A program made the position numbers and the translations under genes. 64,000 nucleotides of DNA, from positions 1 through 64,000 of the forward strand of contig JBBRFW010000007.1 of NCBI GenBank assembly GCA_038241255.1, in the 5' to 3' direction. Shown here in pieces: positions 1 to 8,117 of the stretch. Under the pieces are notes generated by a model. It did not search any database and had not been told where the DNA came from. It was given only the letters and a program-made list of their open reading frames with translations. Position 1 is the stretch's first letter; each line of letters begins with the position of its first letter. This DNA is from Schlegelella_A sp038241255. Lineage in GTDB: Bacteria > Pseudomonadota > Gammaproteobacteria > Burkholderiales > Burkholderiaceae_C.

Positions 1-170
1 TGGACGACCTGCCCCGCGCCGACCCCGACGAGCTCGTCGTCGTCGCCGAGCGACAGGCGGCCGACGCGGCGCGGATTCTCTACACATTCCGCCTTCATCA
101 CGACGGCCGCGAGCTCGCTTCGGGACGGGTCGCGGTGGTGCTCGACGCGGCAGCTGCAAGGCGCGCATGA
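1..170 (+). CDS. Hotdog-fold 3-hydroxyacyl-ACP dehydratase-like protein, C-terminal part
   Basis: Only the last ~55 codons are in the window, read in the frame that ends in TGA at 168-170. The visible tail (ending VVLDAAAARRA) includes the strand pattern ILYTFRLHHDG then ELASGRVAVVL. This resembles the end of small hotdog-fold dehydratases of aryl-polyene type clusters, which remove water from a 3-hydroxyacyl-ACP. The stop overlaps the start of the next gene as ATGA, so the two are translationally coupled, and a dehydratase beside a ketoreductase makes sense. The family call rests on a short tail plus context; the catalytic residues lie before the window. Confidence 0.5.
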   Translation, partial: DDLPRADPDELVVVAERQAADAARILYTFRLHHDGRELASGRVAVVLDAAAARRA

Positions 171-907
171 GCAGCCCCGGTCCGTCGCGCCGGCGCGCCC
201 TGGTCACCGGCGCCAGCGGCGGCATTGGCGGCGCGATCGCCGAGCGGCTGGGCGGCGCAGGCCTGCACGTGGTCGCGCACGCCAACGGCAATCTGGCGGC
301 GGCGGCGGCGGTCGTCGAGCGGATCGTCGCCGCCGGCGGCAGCGGCGAGGCGATCGCCTTCGACGTGACCGACGCCGGCGCCGCGCGCGCCGCGTGCGAG
401 CGGCTGCTCGAGGGGGGCGCGATCCAGGTCGTCGTCAACAATGCCGGCATCCACGACGACGCCGTCTTCCCCGGGATGCGCGCGGCGCAATGGACGCGCG
501 TGATCGACGTCTCGGTGAACGGCTTCTTCAACGTCACCCAGCCGCTCGTGATGGCGATGATGCGAACGCGCTGGGGGCGGATCGTCAACGTGTCGTCGAT
601 CGCCGCGCTGACCGGCAATCGCGGCCAGGTGAACTACTCGGCGGCCAAGGGAGCGCTCAACGGCGCCACCAAGTCGCTCGCCCTCGAGCTGGCGAGCCGC
701 GGCATCACCGTCAACGCGGTCGCCCCGGGCATCATCGACGGCGGCATGGCCGAAGCGGCGTTCGATCGGGAGACGATCGAACAGCTCGTGCCGATGAAGC
801 GCGCCGGCACGGCGAGCGAGGTCGCCGCGCTGGTCGCCTTCCTGGCCTCGGACGACGCCGCCTACATCAGCGGCCAGATCGTCTCGATCAACGGCGCGAT
901 GATCTGA
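167..907 (+). CDS. FabG-like 3-oxoacyl-ACP reductase (SDR family)
   Basis: A 246-residue classical short-chain dehydrogenase, the usual FabG length. The N-terminal cofactor motif is TGASGGIGGAIAE (about residues 15-27), followed by NNAG (about 91-94), the catalytic serine in NVSSIAAL (about 143-150) and the YSAAK pair (about 157-161). The family reduces 3-oxoacyl-ACP to 3-hydroxyacyl-ACP with NADPH in the cytoplasm. The ATG overlaps the stop of the upstream dehydratase-like gene by 4 bases. With the flavin halogenase-like enzyme, acyltransferase and glycosyltransferase downstream, it more likely serves a specialised polyene or lipid pathway than housekeeping fatty-acid synthesis. That pathway assignment is inferred. 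Confidence 0.85.
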   Translation: MSSPGPSRRRALVTGASGGIGGAIAERLGGAGLHVVAHANGNLAAAAAVVERIVAAGGSGEAIAFDVTDAGAARAACERLLEGGAIQVVVNNAGIHDDAVFPGMRAAQWTRVIDVSVNGFFNVTQPLVMAMMRTRWGRIVNVSSIAALTGNRGQVNYSAAKGALNGATKSLALELASRGITVNAVAPGIIDGGMAEAAFDRETIEQLVPMKRAGTASEVAALVAFLASDDAAYISGQIVSINGAMI

Positions 908-932
908 GCGCGGCCGCGCCGCCGCCCCTGGC

Positions 933-1337
933 CTAAGGCTTCAGGCTGCCTTCGCCGGCCGGCACGAGCTGGCCTTTCTTCCTCGCCTCGGCCGTCTCGG
1001 CCTTGCGCTCAGCGCGCGTCTTCGTGGTCCGCAGCTTCTGAATCGCGACGTCGCCGGCTTGTGTCGAGCCGGCTGGCTGCAGCGTGCCTTCCTTGCGCGC
1101 GCGCAGCGTCGCCGCCTTGCGCTCGGCGCGCGTCGTCGGCGTGCCGGCATCCGCGCCCTTGGTCATCGGCGCGCTGCCCTGCCCTGCGGGCGTGAGCTGG
1201 CCGGCCTTCTCGGCGGCGCGGGTCTCGGCCTTGACCTCGGCGCGCGACGCGGGCGCGCTGGCCTGCGCAAAGGCGCTTGGTGCGGCGAGCAAAGCAACGA
1301 CGGCAACGATGGCCGCCAAGCGGGGGGTGCGAATCAT
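933..1337 (-). CDS. Small secreted protein with three RAE-type repeats
   Basis: A 134-residue protein with a clear signal peptide (Ala/Val-rich core, probable cleavage after AFAQA near residue 26). I chose the ATG at 1337, not the open frame 11 codons upstream, because GGGAGAG lies just before it. The mature part is three imperfect copies of about 24 residues (about 31-55, 69-91, 107-130), each following [S/T]RAE.KA.T..A.K.G.L.PAG and joined by linkers. The composition is Lys/Ala/Arg/Gly-rich, so the exported protein is basic. It resembles the DUF4148-type small periplasmic proteins of Burkholderiales in size and style; no function is known. It points toward the fabG-like gene and stands alone. 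Confidence 0.7.
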   Translation of the reverse strand: MIRTPRLAAIVAVVALLAAPSAFAQASAPASRAEVKAETRAAEKAGQLTPAGQGSAPMTKGADAGTPTTRAERKAATLRARKEGTLQPAGSTQAGDVAIQKLRTTKTRAERKAETAEARKKGQLVPAGEGSLKP

Positions 1338-1398
1338 GATCTCTCCCTTGTCGCGGTTGAGGTGCCGCACTCGGCATCTTCGCCCAGGGCGGCAAGGA

Positions 1399-2211
1399 TC
1401 ACAAGCGCGAGCGTCGGCGCGCCGCCACGCGGGCGCCGAACGGCGGACGCCGCGCCAGGCGCCGTGCCGCCAGCACCGGCAAGCGCATCGCGAAGCCCAG
1501 CAGCAGGCGCAGGTGCATCCAGGTGAGCAGCGCGTTGTCGCGGCCGTAGCGGAAGTGGGAGACGCCGCCCTCGTCGGCGCGCAGGTACTTCACCGGCGCG
1601 GCGACGTTGATCGGCGTCACGCCGCGCCAGGCGAGGCGGACCACCGCCTCGGTGTCGAAATCGAAGCGGCGCATCCGGCGCTGGCCGCCCATGATGTCGA
1701 CCAGCGGTGCGATCGGATAGACGCGAAAGCCGTACAGCGAATCATCGATTCCGGCGCCGAGCGTCTCGAGATTGGTCCACGCGTTCGAGATGCGGCGGCC
1801 GCGCACGCGCAGCAGCGGCGCCGATGCGTCGAAAACCGGCCGGCCGAGGATCATTGCGCCGGGGTGCGCGGCCGATTGCGCCATGAACGTGGCGATCAGC
1901 TCGGCCGGGTGCTGGCCGTCGGCATCCATCGTCAACGCGTGCGTGAAGCCCGCCGCGCGCGCCGCCTCGAGGCCGTGCAGGACGGCGGCGCCCTTGCCGG
2001 AGTTGCGCTCGAGGACGAAGACGCGAAGGCCCGGATCCGCGTCGGCCATCGCCCGCAGGGCTTCTGCGGTGCCGTCGCGGCTGCCGTCGACGACGACCCA
2101 CACCGGCGACCACGCCGCGCGCGCGGCGCGCACGGTCGCATAGACGATCGGACCGGTGTCGAAGCTGGGGATGACGACGAGGTGTGTCGTCGACGGGGAC
2201 GTCGAGTTCAC
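1399..2211 (-). CDS. Family 2 glycosyltransferase
   Basis: About 270 residues starting at a GTG whose last bases form the TGA of the acyltransferase gene (GTGA overlap), so the two are coupled. The open frame runs further upstream, but protein-like sequence begins here. GT-A features are visible: HLVVIPSFD near the start, VVVDGSRDGT (about 45-54), and the metal/nucleotide motif TMDADGQHP (about 99-107). The family transfers a sugar from a nucleotide-sugar at the cytoplasmic membrane. GT2 proteins beside a PlsC-like acyltransferase are typical of aryl-polyene and related clusters, where they are thought to attach head groups. This is the last gene of the four-gene minus-strand operon beginning at 5208. 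Confidence 0.85.
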   Translation of the reverse strand: MNSTSPSTTHLVVIPSFDTGPIVYATVRAARAAWSPVWVVVDGSRDGTAEALRAMADADPGLRVFVLERNSGKGAAVLHGLEAARAAGFTHALTMDADGQHPAELIATFMAQSAAHPGAMILGRPVFDASAPLLRVRGRRISNAWTNLETLGAGIDDSLYGFRVYPIAPLVDIMGGQRRMRRFDFDTEAVVRLAWRGVTPINVAAPVKYLRADEGGVSHFRYGRDNALLTWMHLRLLLGFAMRLPVLAARRLARRPPFGARVAARRRSRL

Positions 2212-2996
2212 GGACCCAGCTCCTCGGCGAAATGCTGCTCCAGCCGGCGCAGGTGGGCGCGATGATCGGCGTCGGGGCTGAAGCGCTTGCCGAGGCGAAG
2301 GCGAATCCGAACCGGTACCGGCGGCGCCTTCAGCAGCGGCCAGCCCTTGGTGAGATAAGGCGAGTCGCTCTCGACGATGACGGTCTGGATCGGCACCTGG
2401 GCGAGATGGGCGATCAGCGTGATGCCCGGCTTGAACGCGTTCACGGGCGCCGCGACCGTCCGCGTTCCTTCGGGGAAGAGCACGAGCTGATTGCCTTCGC
2501 GCAGCGTCTCCACCGCATCGCGAACCATGCCGCGACCGACGTCGTTCCTGATGTACTGCGCGAAGCGCGCGCCGCCGCCGAGGAAGACGTTCTTCATCAG
2601 CTCGGCCTTCATGACGCACACGCCGCGCGGCAATCTCGCGACGACGAGGAGGGCGTCGAGCATCGTCGGGTGGTTGGCGGCGACGATCAGCCCGCCGGAC
2701 TCGCGACGCAGGGCGTCGAGCTCCTTCGAATCGATCTTCATCAGGCCGAGCAATTCGGCAGTGGTCCAGCAGCAGCGGTACATGTACGAGACGGCCGAGC
2801 GGCCGAGCCGCCCGCCCGCCGTGCGCGGCAGCAGCAGCGACAGCAGGGGCGCAAGGAGAGCCCAGGCCAGCGACATCGCACCCAACTGGAGGATCACGTA
2901 GGCGAAGAAGACGCGGTGCCGGAGCCCGGGCGGCTGGCCGGTCTCCGCGCTCAGTCGTCGGTCCGTACGCGCTGGCTCGAAGTCGCGAAGATCCAT
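2208..2996 (-). CDS. PlsC-type lysophospholipid acyltransferase
   Basis: About 262 residues with the acyltransferase signature NHPTMLD (the NHxxxxD block, about 96-102) and the substrate-binding block FPEGTR (about 170-175), plus a hydrophobic N-terminal segment (FAYVILQLGAMSLAWALL) that should anchor it in the membrane. The family transfers an acyl chain from acyl-ACP or acyl-CoA to a lyso-lipid. The ATG at 2996 lies inside the end of the MipA/OmpV gene (46-base overlap). A later non-ATG start is possible because no strong ribosome site is visible. It shares a GTGA overlap with the glycosyltransferase downstream. In this operon it probably esterifies the product of the pathway. Confidence 0.8.
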   Translation of the reverse strand: MDLRDFEPARTDRRLSAETGQPPGLRHRVFFAYVILQLGAMSLAWALLAPLLSLLLPRTAGGRLGRSAVSYMYRCCWTTAELLGLMKIDSKELDALRRESGGLIVAANHPTMLDALLVVARLPRGVCVMKAELMKNVFLGGGARFAQYIRNDVGRGMVRDAVETLREGNQLVLFPEGTRTVAAPVNAFKPGITLIAHLAQVPIQTVIVESDSPYLTKGWPLLKAPPVPVRIRLRLGKRFSPDADHRAHLRRLEQHFAEELGP

Positions 2997-3871
2997 GAGA
3001 TGCCGAAGCCCACCGTGACGTTGGATTCGCGCCGCACCAGCGGACTGTGCGCGAACGATGCGCCGTGAAGATCGTCGTAGCGAATGAACCCGCCGAGCCA
3101 GGCGTTGCCGAGTCGTCGCGAGAGCGCCGTGGTCGCCCGCCATCCCGCGTAGCCGCCGGGCGCGTCGTAGGCGGGCCGCGTCGCGGTCGCAAACTCGGGG
3201 GCGACGCCGTAGAAGTGCTGATGGTGGCGGCGGTCGGCGAAGAGCGGGCCGGCGAGCATGCCGAGGTTCCAGGCGCCCGTGAAGCCCCGAACGTCGAGGT
3301 TGAGGTCGGGCGAGAACGTGACGCCGATGCCGCGCGGCGACGACTGCAGCGTGATCGCCTCGCGCAGGGGCAGGCGCAGGTCGAGCTTGAACGCGCGGTC
3401 GCCCGACTGCCACAGCTCGACGTTCAAGTTGGGGCCGATCTCGAAGGTGCCGGGCAAGTCGGGCATGCCACGCCGGGCGTCGTTGTCCTTGCTCTTGTTG
3501 GGCACCGATGCCGACAGGCTCAGGTCGACGACGACGCGCCGGCCGGCGAACAGGATCGCGCGCGCGCCGTCGCGATCGGCGCGCAGGAAGCGGCCGCGAT
3601 AGGCGACGAAGGGCAGCGGCAACGCGTACGTGCTGCTCTGGTCCGAGCCGCGATAGTCGGGAAAGCGGACCGCCGCGACGCCGATGCCCAGCTCCCAGAG
3701 CGGCTCGCCGCCCTGGTCGACGTCGCCGCGGGGAAGCTTCGCCACCGGGCCGTCGATGACCGGGCCCGGCAAGGGGACATCGTCGGCGCGGGCGCCCGGC
3801 GCCACGGCGAGCGCGCCCAGCGCGACGAGCGACGCGAGCGCGCGCCTCAGGAACGGGCCGCGGCGGCTCAC
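2951..3871 (-). CDS. MipA/OmpV family outer-membrane protein
   Basis: About 306 residues with a signal peptide (basic RRGPFLRR, hydrophobic LASLVALGALAVA, likely cleavage after GARA). The rest alternates in short amphipathic strands as in an outer-membrane beta-barrel. It contains ELGIGVAAVRFPDYRGSDQ near the mature N-terminus and ends close to VTVGFGISWIF, both typical of MipA/OmpV proteins. The GTG start overlaps the TGA of the halogenase-like gene (GTGA), so it is part of that operon. MipA was described as a scaffold for murein enzymes and OmpV-like proteins as surface porins. Inside a lipid/pigment operon it may help place the product in the outer membrane, but that is inference. Confidence 0.8.
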   Translation of the reverse strand: MSRRGPFLRRALASLVALGALAVAPGARADDVPLPGPVIDGPVAKLPRGDVDQGGEPLWELGIGVAAVRFPDYRGSDQSSTYALPLPFVAYRGRFLRADRDGARAILFAGRRVVVDLSLSASVPNKSKDNDARRGMPDLPGTFEIGPNLNVELWQSGDRAFKLDLRLPLREAITLQSSPRGIGVTFSPDLNLDVRGFTGAWNLGMLAGPLFADRRHHQHFYGVAPEFATATRPAYDAPGGYAGWRATTALSRRLGNAWLGGFIRYDDLHGASFAHSPLVRRESNVTVGFGISWIFATSSQRVRTDD

Positions 3872-5208
3872 GATGCTTGCGCCTCGACGTCGCGGATGTT
3901 GACGCGGCGGCGCTTCCAGGCGCGCACGGTGCGCGCGAGGTTGCCGATCGAGACCAGGTAATAGAGCGCCTTCAGCACTCGGATCGAGCCCCAAATGGGC
4001 GTTCGCCCGTAGATGTCGCCGGCGAGAAGCGAGATCAGCGCCTCCTTGACGCGGAACGGGTTTTGCGGCGACATGAAGAATTCGCGCATCGTCGGGTTGG
4101 TGACGCGAAAGATGAACCACGAAAACTCGCGCGGGCCGCGCTGCGCCCTGCGGTCGAAAGAGCGCCGCAGCGACGCGGCCTCTCGCCGGCCGTCGAGCAC
4201 GGCCTCGACGACGCGCGCGCCGTCGAAGGCGCTCTGCATCGCGAGGTACACGCCTGACGAAAACACGGGGTCGACGAAGGCGTAGGCATCGCCGATCATG
4301 AGGTAGCGATCACCGCTGCTGCGGGCGCTGGCATACGAGTAGTTGCCGGTCGCGTAGACGCGGTCGTCGACGAGCTTCGCGCCGACCAGGCGCCTTTCGA
4401 GCTCGGGGCACATGGCGATCGTGTCGCGGAAGAACTCGGTCAGCGGCTTGGTGCGCGATTTGAGGTAGTGCGGCCAGCAGACCGCGCCGATGCTCGTGGT
4501 GCCGTCGGCGAGCGGGATGAACCAGAACCAGCCGTGCTCGAACCAGAAGATCGAGATGTTGCCCTCGAGCTTGCCCGGCAGCCGCTCGGCGCCGGTGAAG
4601 TGCCCGTACAGCGCCGAGCTGTTGTGGCGCCTGTTCTTCTCCTTGCAGCGGAGCTGGTTGGCGAGCAGCGTGTCGCGGCCCGAGGCGTCGACGACGAAGC
4701 GCGCGCGCCAGCTGCGGCGCGCACCGTCGTCAAGCTCGACCTCGACGGTCGCGTCTTCGCCGTCGAAGCCGACCGCGCGAACGCGCTCACCCTCGAAGGT
4801 GCGCGCGCCCTTGGCCGCGGCGTCGCGGAAGAGGATCTCGTCGAGCTCGGAGCGGCGCACTTGCCAGGCATACGGCATCGACTTGTCCCAAGCCTCGACG
4901 AACTCGATGCACTGGCGGTGCTCGTGGTCGGGCGAGACGAACTCGACGCCGTACTTGGGCATGCCGATCGCCTCGACGCGATCGCGCAGGCCGAGCCGGT
5001 CGAAGAGAGCGACGTTGGCGGGCAGCAGCGACTCGCCGATGTGGAAGCGCGGGTGGCGCGCCTTCTCGACGACGACGACGTCGCGGCCCTTCTCGGCCAG
5101 CAGCGCGGCGATCGTGGAGCCGGCTGGACCGCCGCCGACGACGAGGACGTCGCATCGGAAAGCCGCGTCGGCCGGCGCGGACGCCGCGGAGGAAGTCAGG
5201 GGCTGCAC
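3868..5208 (-). CDS. FAD-dependent halogenase-like / geranylgeranyl reductase-type flavoprotein
   Basis: 446 residues. The N-terminal FAD site is VLVVGGGPAGSTIAA (about 21-35); the second FAD motif is YLMIGDAYAFVDPVFSSG (about 302-319). Between them lie FHIGESLLPAN, a lysine in MPKYGVEF (about 84-91), and HGWFWFIPL (about 229-237), which matches the WxWxIP signature of flavin-dependent halogenases. That combination resembles halogenases acting on carrier-bound aromatic substrates, with the lysine in the expected place. Homologues occur in aryl-polyene/xanthomonadin-type clusters, where some pigments are brominated. First gene of a four-gene operon; 135 bases separate it from livF. A plain oxidoreductase role cannot be excluded. 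Confidence 0.75.
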   Translation of the reverse strand: MQPLTSSAASAPADAAFRCDVLVVGGGPAGSTIAALLAEKGRDVVVVEKARHPRFHIGESLLPANVALFDRLGLRDRVEAIGMPKYGVEFVSPDHEHRQCIEFVEAWDKSMPYAWQVRRSELDEILFRDAAAKGARTFEGERVRAVGFDGEDATVEVELDDGARRSWRARFVVDASGRDTLLANQLRCKEKNRRHNSSALYGHFTGAERLPGKLEGNISIFWFEHGWFWFIPLADGTTSIGAVCWPHYLKSRTKPLTEFFRDTIAMCPELERRLVGAKLVDDRVYATGNYSYASARSSGDRYLMIGDAYAFVDPVFSSGVYLAMQSAFDGARVVEAVLDGRREAASLRRSFDRRAQRGPREFSWFIFRVTNPTMREFFMSPQNPFRVKEALISLLAGDIYGRTPIWGSIRVLKALYYLVSIGNLARTVRAWKRRRVNIRDVEAQAS

Positions 5209-5343
5209 GGGGGCCGGATTCTCCAGTCGGCGCTCGGGGCGCCGCAGGCCGCTTCCGGCGCGACGGCGTGCCCCTCGATGAGGTGGATTCTAAAGGTCCG
5301 ACCCCGACGTGAATTGGCCGCCGGCCGCAGTCCGCGTGCGCGA

Positions 5344-6108
5344 CTACTCGCCGAGATAGGCGGCGCGCACCCTCGGGTCGGCGAGCAGCCCCTTGGCGTC
5401 GCCGCTCATGGTCACCTCGCCGCTGTCCATGACGTAGCCGCGCGACGCGAGCTGGAGCGCCCGGCTCGCGTTCTGCTCGACGAGCAGGATCGTCGTGCCC
5501 TGCCCGTGGATGTCGCTCACGACCTCGAAGATCTTGTCGACCATGAGCGGCGACAAGCCCATCGACGGCTCGTCCATCAGCAGCACCTTCGGACGCGCCA
5601 TCAATGCGCGGCCCATCGCCAGCATCTGCTGCTCGCCGCCGCTCATGGTGCCGGCGAGCTGGTGGCGGCGCTCCTTCAGGCGCGGGAAGATCGTGAAGAC
5701 GCGGTCGACGTCGGCGGCGATCTCCTTGATGTCGTTGCGGACGAACGCGCCCATCTGCAGATTCTCGGTGATCGTCATGCGCGAGAACACGCCGCGCCCC
5801 TCGGGCACCATCACGAGCCCCTGCTTGACGAGGTCCCACGGGCCCTGGCCGCGGATGCTCCGGCCCATGAACTCGATCTCGCCGCTCGCCGCCGCCTGCG
5901 TGCCGGTGATGGCCTTTAGCGTGGTCGTCTTGCCGGCCCCGTTGGCGCCGATCAGGCTGACCAGCTCGCCTTCCATGACCTCGAACGAGACGCCCTTCAC
6001 GGCCTGGATGCCGCCGTAGGCGACCTTGAGCGCGGCGACGCGCAGCAAGGTCTTCGCGGTCGCCGCGGCGGTGCCGGACGGGCTCGGGAGCGTGGTCGGT
6101 CCGGCCAT
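5344..6108 (-). CDS. livF: Branched-chain amino-acid-type ABC transporter ATP-binding protein LivF
   Basis: About 254 residues: Walker A GANGAGKTTT, Q-loop region, ABC signature MSGGEQQ, Walker B VLLMDEPSMGLSP, and H-loop region LLVEQNASRAL. The N-terminus has a ~20-residue low-complexity extension before LLRVAALKVAYGGIQAVKG. LivF and LivG power uptake through LivH/LivM. The ATG follows the livG stop after eight bases. This is the last gene of livHMGF. No substrate-binding protein gene is present here, so the substrate (branched-chain amino acid, amide, urea or other) cannot be fixed from the locus. Confidence 0.93.
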   Translation of the reverse strand: MAGPTTLPSPSGTAAATAKTLLRVAALKVAYGGIQAVKGVSFEVMEGELVSLIGANGAGKTTTLKAITGTQAAASGEIEFMGRSIRGQGPWDLVKQGLVMVPEGRGVFSRMTITENLQMGAFVRNDIKEIAADVDRVFTIFPRLKERRHQLAGTMSGGEQQMLAMGRALMARPKVLLMDEPSMGLSPLMVDKIFEVVSDIHGQGTTILLVEQNASRALQLASRGYVMDSGEVTMSGDAKGLLADPRVRAAYLGE

Positions 6109-6116
6109 GGTCGTCG

Positions 6117-6893
6117 TCAATGCGCCGCGTGGCCGGCGCCGAGGTAGGCTTCGATCACCTTGTCGTTCTTCTGGACCTCGGCCGGCGTTCCTTCGGCGAT
6201 CTGCTTGCCGTAATCGAGCACGGTGACGCGGTCGCAGAGGCCCATGACGAGCTTGACGTCGTGCTCGATGAGCAGAATGGTGCGGCCGTCGTTGCGGATG
6301 CGGTCGATCAACTCGCGCAGTGTCACCTTCTCGGTGGCGTTCATGCCGGCGGCGGGCTCGTCGAGGGCGATCAGCTTGGGGTCGGTGGCGAGCGCGCGCG
6401 CCACCTCGAGCCTGCGCTGGTCGCCGTAGCTCAGCGTGCGCGCCTTGTATTCGGCGAAGCCGCCGATGCCGACGTAGTCGAGCAGCTCCTTCGCGCGCGC
6501 CGCGATCGCGGCTTCCTCGTTCTTGAAGCCGCGCGTGCGAAACACCGCGCCGATCAGCCCCGAGTGCGTGCGCACGTGGCGGCCGACCATGACGTTCTCG
6601 AGCGCGGTCATGTCGGAGAAGAGGCGGATGTTCTGGAACGTGCGCGCGATGCCGGCCTTGGCGACCTCGTGCACCGCGCTCGGCTGGTAGGGCTTGCCGC
6701 CGAGCTCGAACGTACCCGCGTCCGGCATATAGAGGCCGGTGAGGACATTGAAGAACGTGGTCTTGCCGGCCCCGTTCGGGCCGATCAGGCCGTAGACCTG
6801 GCCGGGCGCGATCGAGATGCCGACGTCGGAGAGCGCCTGCAGGCCGCCGAATCGCTTCGACACGCCACTCACGCGCAGGATGGGATCGGTCAC
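6117..6893 (-). CDS. livG: Branched-chain amino-acid-type ABC transporter ATP-binding protein LivG
   Basis: About 258 residues with Walker A GPNGAGKTTFFN, signature LSYGDQRRLEVARALA, Walker B LIALDEPAAGMN and H-loop LLIEHDVKLVM. The phrase GIARTFQNIRLF is characteristic of LivG. It starts at GTG 6893, overlapping the livM TGA by 4 bases (GTGA). A longer open frame upstream is not protein-like. Pairs with LivF as the cytoplasmic ATPase of the importer. Confidence 0.93.
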   Translation of the reverse strand: MTDPILRVSGVSKRFGGLQALSDVGISIAPGQVYGLIGPNGAGKTTFFNVLTGLYMPDAGTFELGGKPYQPSAVHEVAKAGIARTFQNIRLFSDMTALENVMVGRHVRTHSGLIGAVFRTRGFKNEEAAIAARAKELLDYVGIGGFAEYKARTLSYGDQRRLEVARALATDPKLIALDEPAAGMNATEKVTLRELIDRIRNDGRTILLIEHDVKLVMGLCDRVTVLDYGKQIAEGTPAEVQKNDKVIEAYLGAGHAAH

Positions 6894-8107
6894 CGTTCGG
6901 TCGGCACGATGTGCCCGGTCGTGGGCGGGATCTGGGTCCCGGGCTGCATCTCGCCGTGCGGCAGCTTGATCGGCAGCTCGCCGCCAGATCCGCGCAGCGG
7001 CGGCGGCTCGGCACCAGCGGCACGCACGCGGCCGTGATCGAGGGAAGGCCAGAGGCCGCGCGGACGCGACAGCATGATGCCGATCATCGCCAGCGCGATC
7101 AGCAGCTGGCGCAGGATCGACGCGTCGAGGCGGCCGTCGGTCATCTGCTGGAGCGGGCCCGCGACGTAGCGCAGCACCTCCGGCAAGGCGGCAAGCAAGA
7201 GCGCACCGACGATCACCCCGGGCAGATGGCCGATGCCGCCGAGCACGACCATGGCGACGATCATCACCGACTCCTGCAGACTGAACGACTCGGGCGAGAT
7301 GAAGCCTTGGAAGCTGGCGAACATCACGCCCGAGACGCCGCCGAAGGTCGCGCCCATGCCGAACGCGAGCAGCTTGAGGTTTCTCGTGTTGATGCCCATC
7401 GCCTTGGCGGCGACCTCGTCCTCGCGGATCGCCATCCAGGCACGGCCGATCCGGCTGCGCTCGAGGCGATGGCAGATGATCACCGCGAAGATCACCAGGA
7501 GCAGGAACAGGAAGTAGTAGTTCGTCACCTTCGGCCATTCGAGCCCGAAGAAGTGCTGCGTCTTGCCGAGCGAAACGCCGAACATCGAGATCTCGTCGAT
7601 GCCTGTGATGCCCTTCGGGCCGTTCGTGATGTTGACCGGCGCGTCGAGGTTGTTCATGAACACGCGCACGATCTCGCCGAAGCCGAGCGTGACGATCGCG
7701 AGATAGTCGCCGCGCAGCTTGAGCGTGGGTGCGCCGAGCAGCACGCCGACGCCGCCCGCGACCAGCGCGCCGAGCGGGATCACGACCCACCACGGCGTGT
7801 GCAGCCCGTTCGGGAGCGCATTGGCGATGCCGGCGAAGGTTTCGGTGAGCTGCGGCGATGCGAGCAGCCCGAGCATGTAGGCCCCGACCGCGTAGAAGGC
7901 GACGTAGCCGAGGTCGAGCAGGCCTGCGTAGCCGACGACGATGTTCAGGCCGAGCGCGAGCAGCACGTAGAGGAGCGCGATGTCGATGATCCGCACCCAG
8001 GCGTTGCCGGCCATCTGGACAACGAACGGCAGGATGCACAGCAGGACGGCGGCGCCGATCAGGACGACCAGCTTCTGCTGGCGCGTGGCGTCGGAAAAGC
8101 GCGTCAC
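6890..8107 (-). CDS. livM: Branched-chain amino-acid-type ABC transporter permease LivM
   Basis: 405 residues with about ten hydrophobic segments and the family core ALGLNIVVGYAGLLDLGYVAF followed by GDYLAIVTLGFGEI. The C-terminal ~60 residues are a hydrophilic Pro/Gly-rich tail longer than in most LivM proteins. It starts at GTG 8107. GGAGGG sits directly upstream, between the livH stop and the GTG, which decides the start. Together with LivH it forms the membrane channel. Confidence 0.92.
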   Translation of the reverse strand: MTRFSDATRQQKLVVLIGAAVLLCILPFVVQMAGNAWVRIIDIALLYVLLALGLNIVVGYAGLLDLGYVAFYAVGAYMLGLLASPQLTETFAGIANALPNGLHTPWWVVIPLGALVAGGVGVLLGAPTLKLRGDYLAIVTLGFGEIVRVFMNNLDAPVNITNGPKGITGIDEISMFGVSLGKTQHFFGLEWPKVTNYYFLFLLLVIFAVIICHRLERSRIGRAWMAIREDEVAAKAMGINTRNLKLLAFGMGATFGGVSGVMFASFQGFISPESFSLQESVMIVAMVVLGGIGHLPGVIVGALLLAALPEVLRYVAGPLQQMTDGRLDASILRQLLIALAMIGIMLSRPRGLWPSLDHGRVRAAGAEPPPLRGSGGELPIKLPHGEMQPGTQIPPTTGHIVPTER

Positions 8108-8117
8108 CCGGCCCTCC

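Noticed and set aside
1399..3192. A 597-residue glycosyltransferase fusion
   Set aside because: Only the last ~270 residues are GT2; the rest is an alternate frame of the acyltransferase gene, and a GTGA overlap marks the true start.
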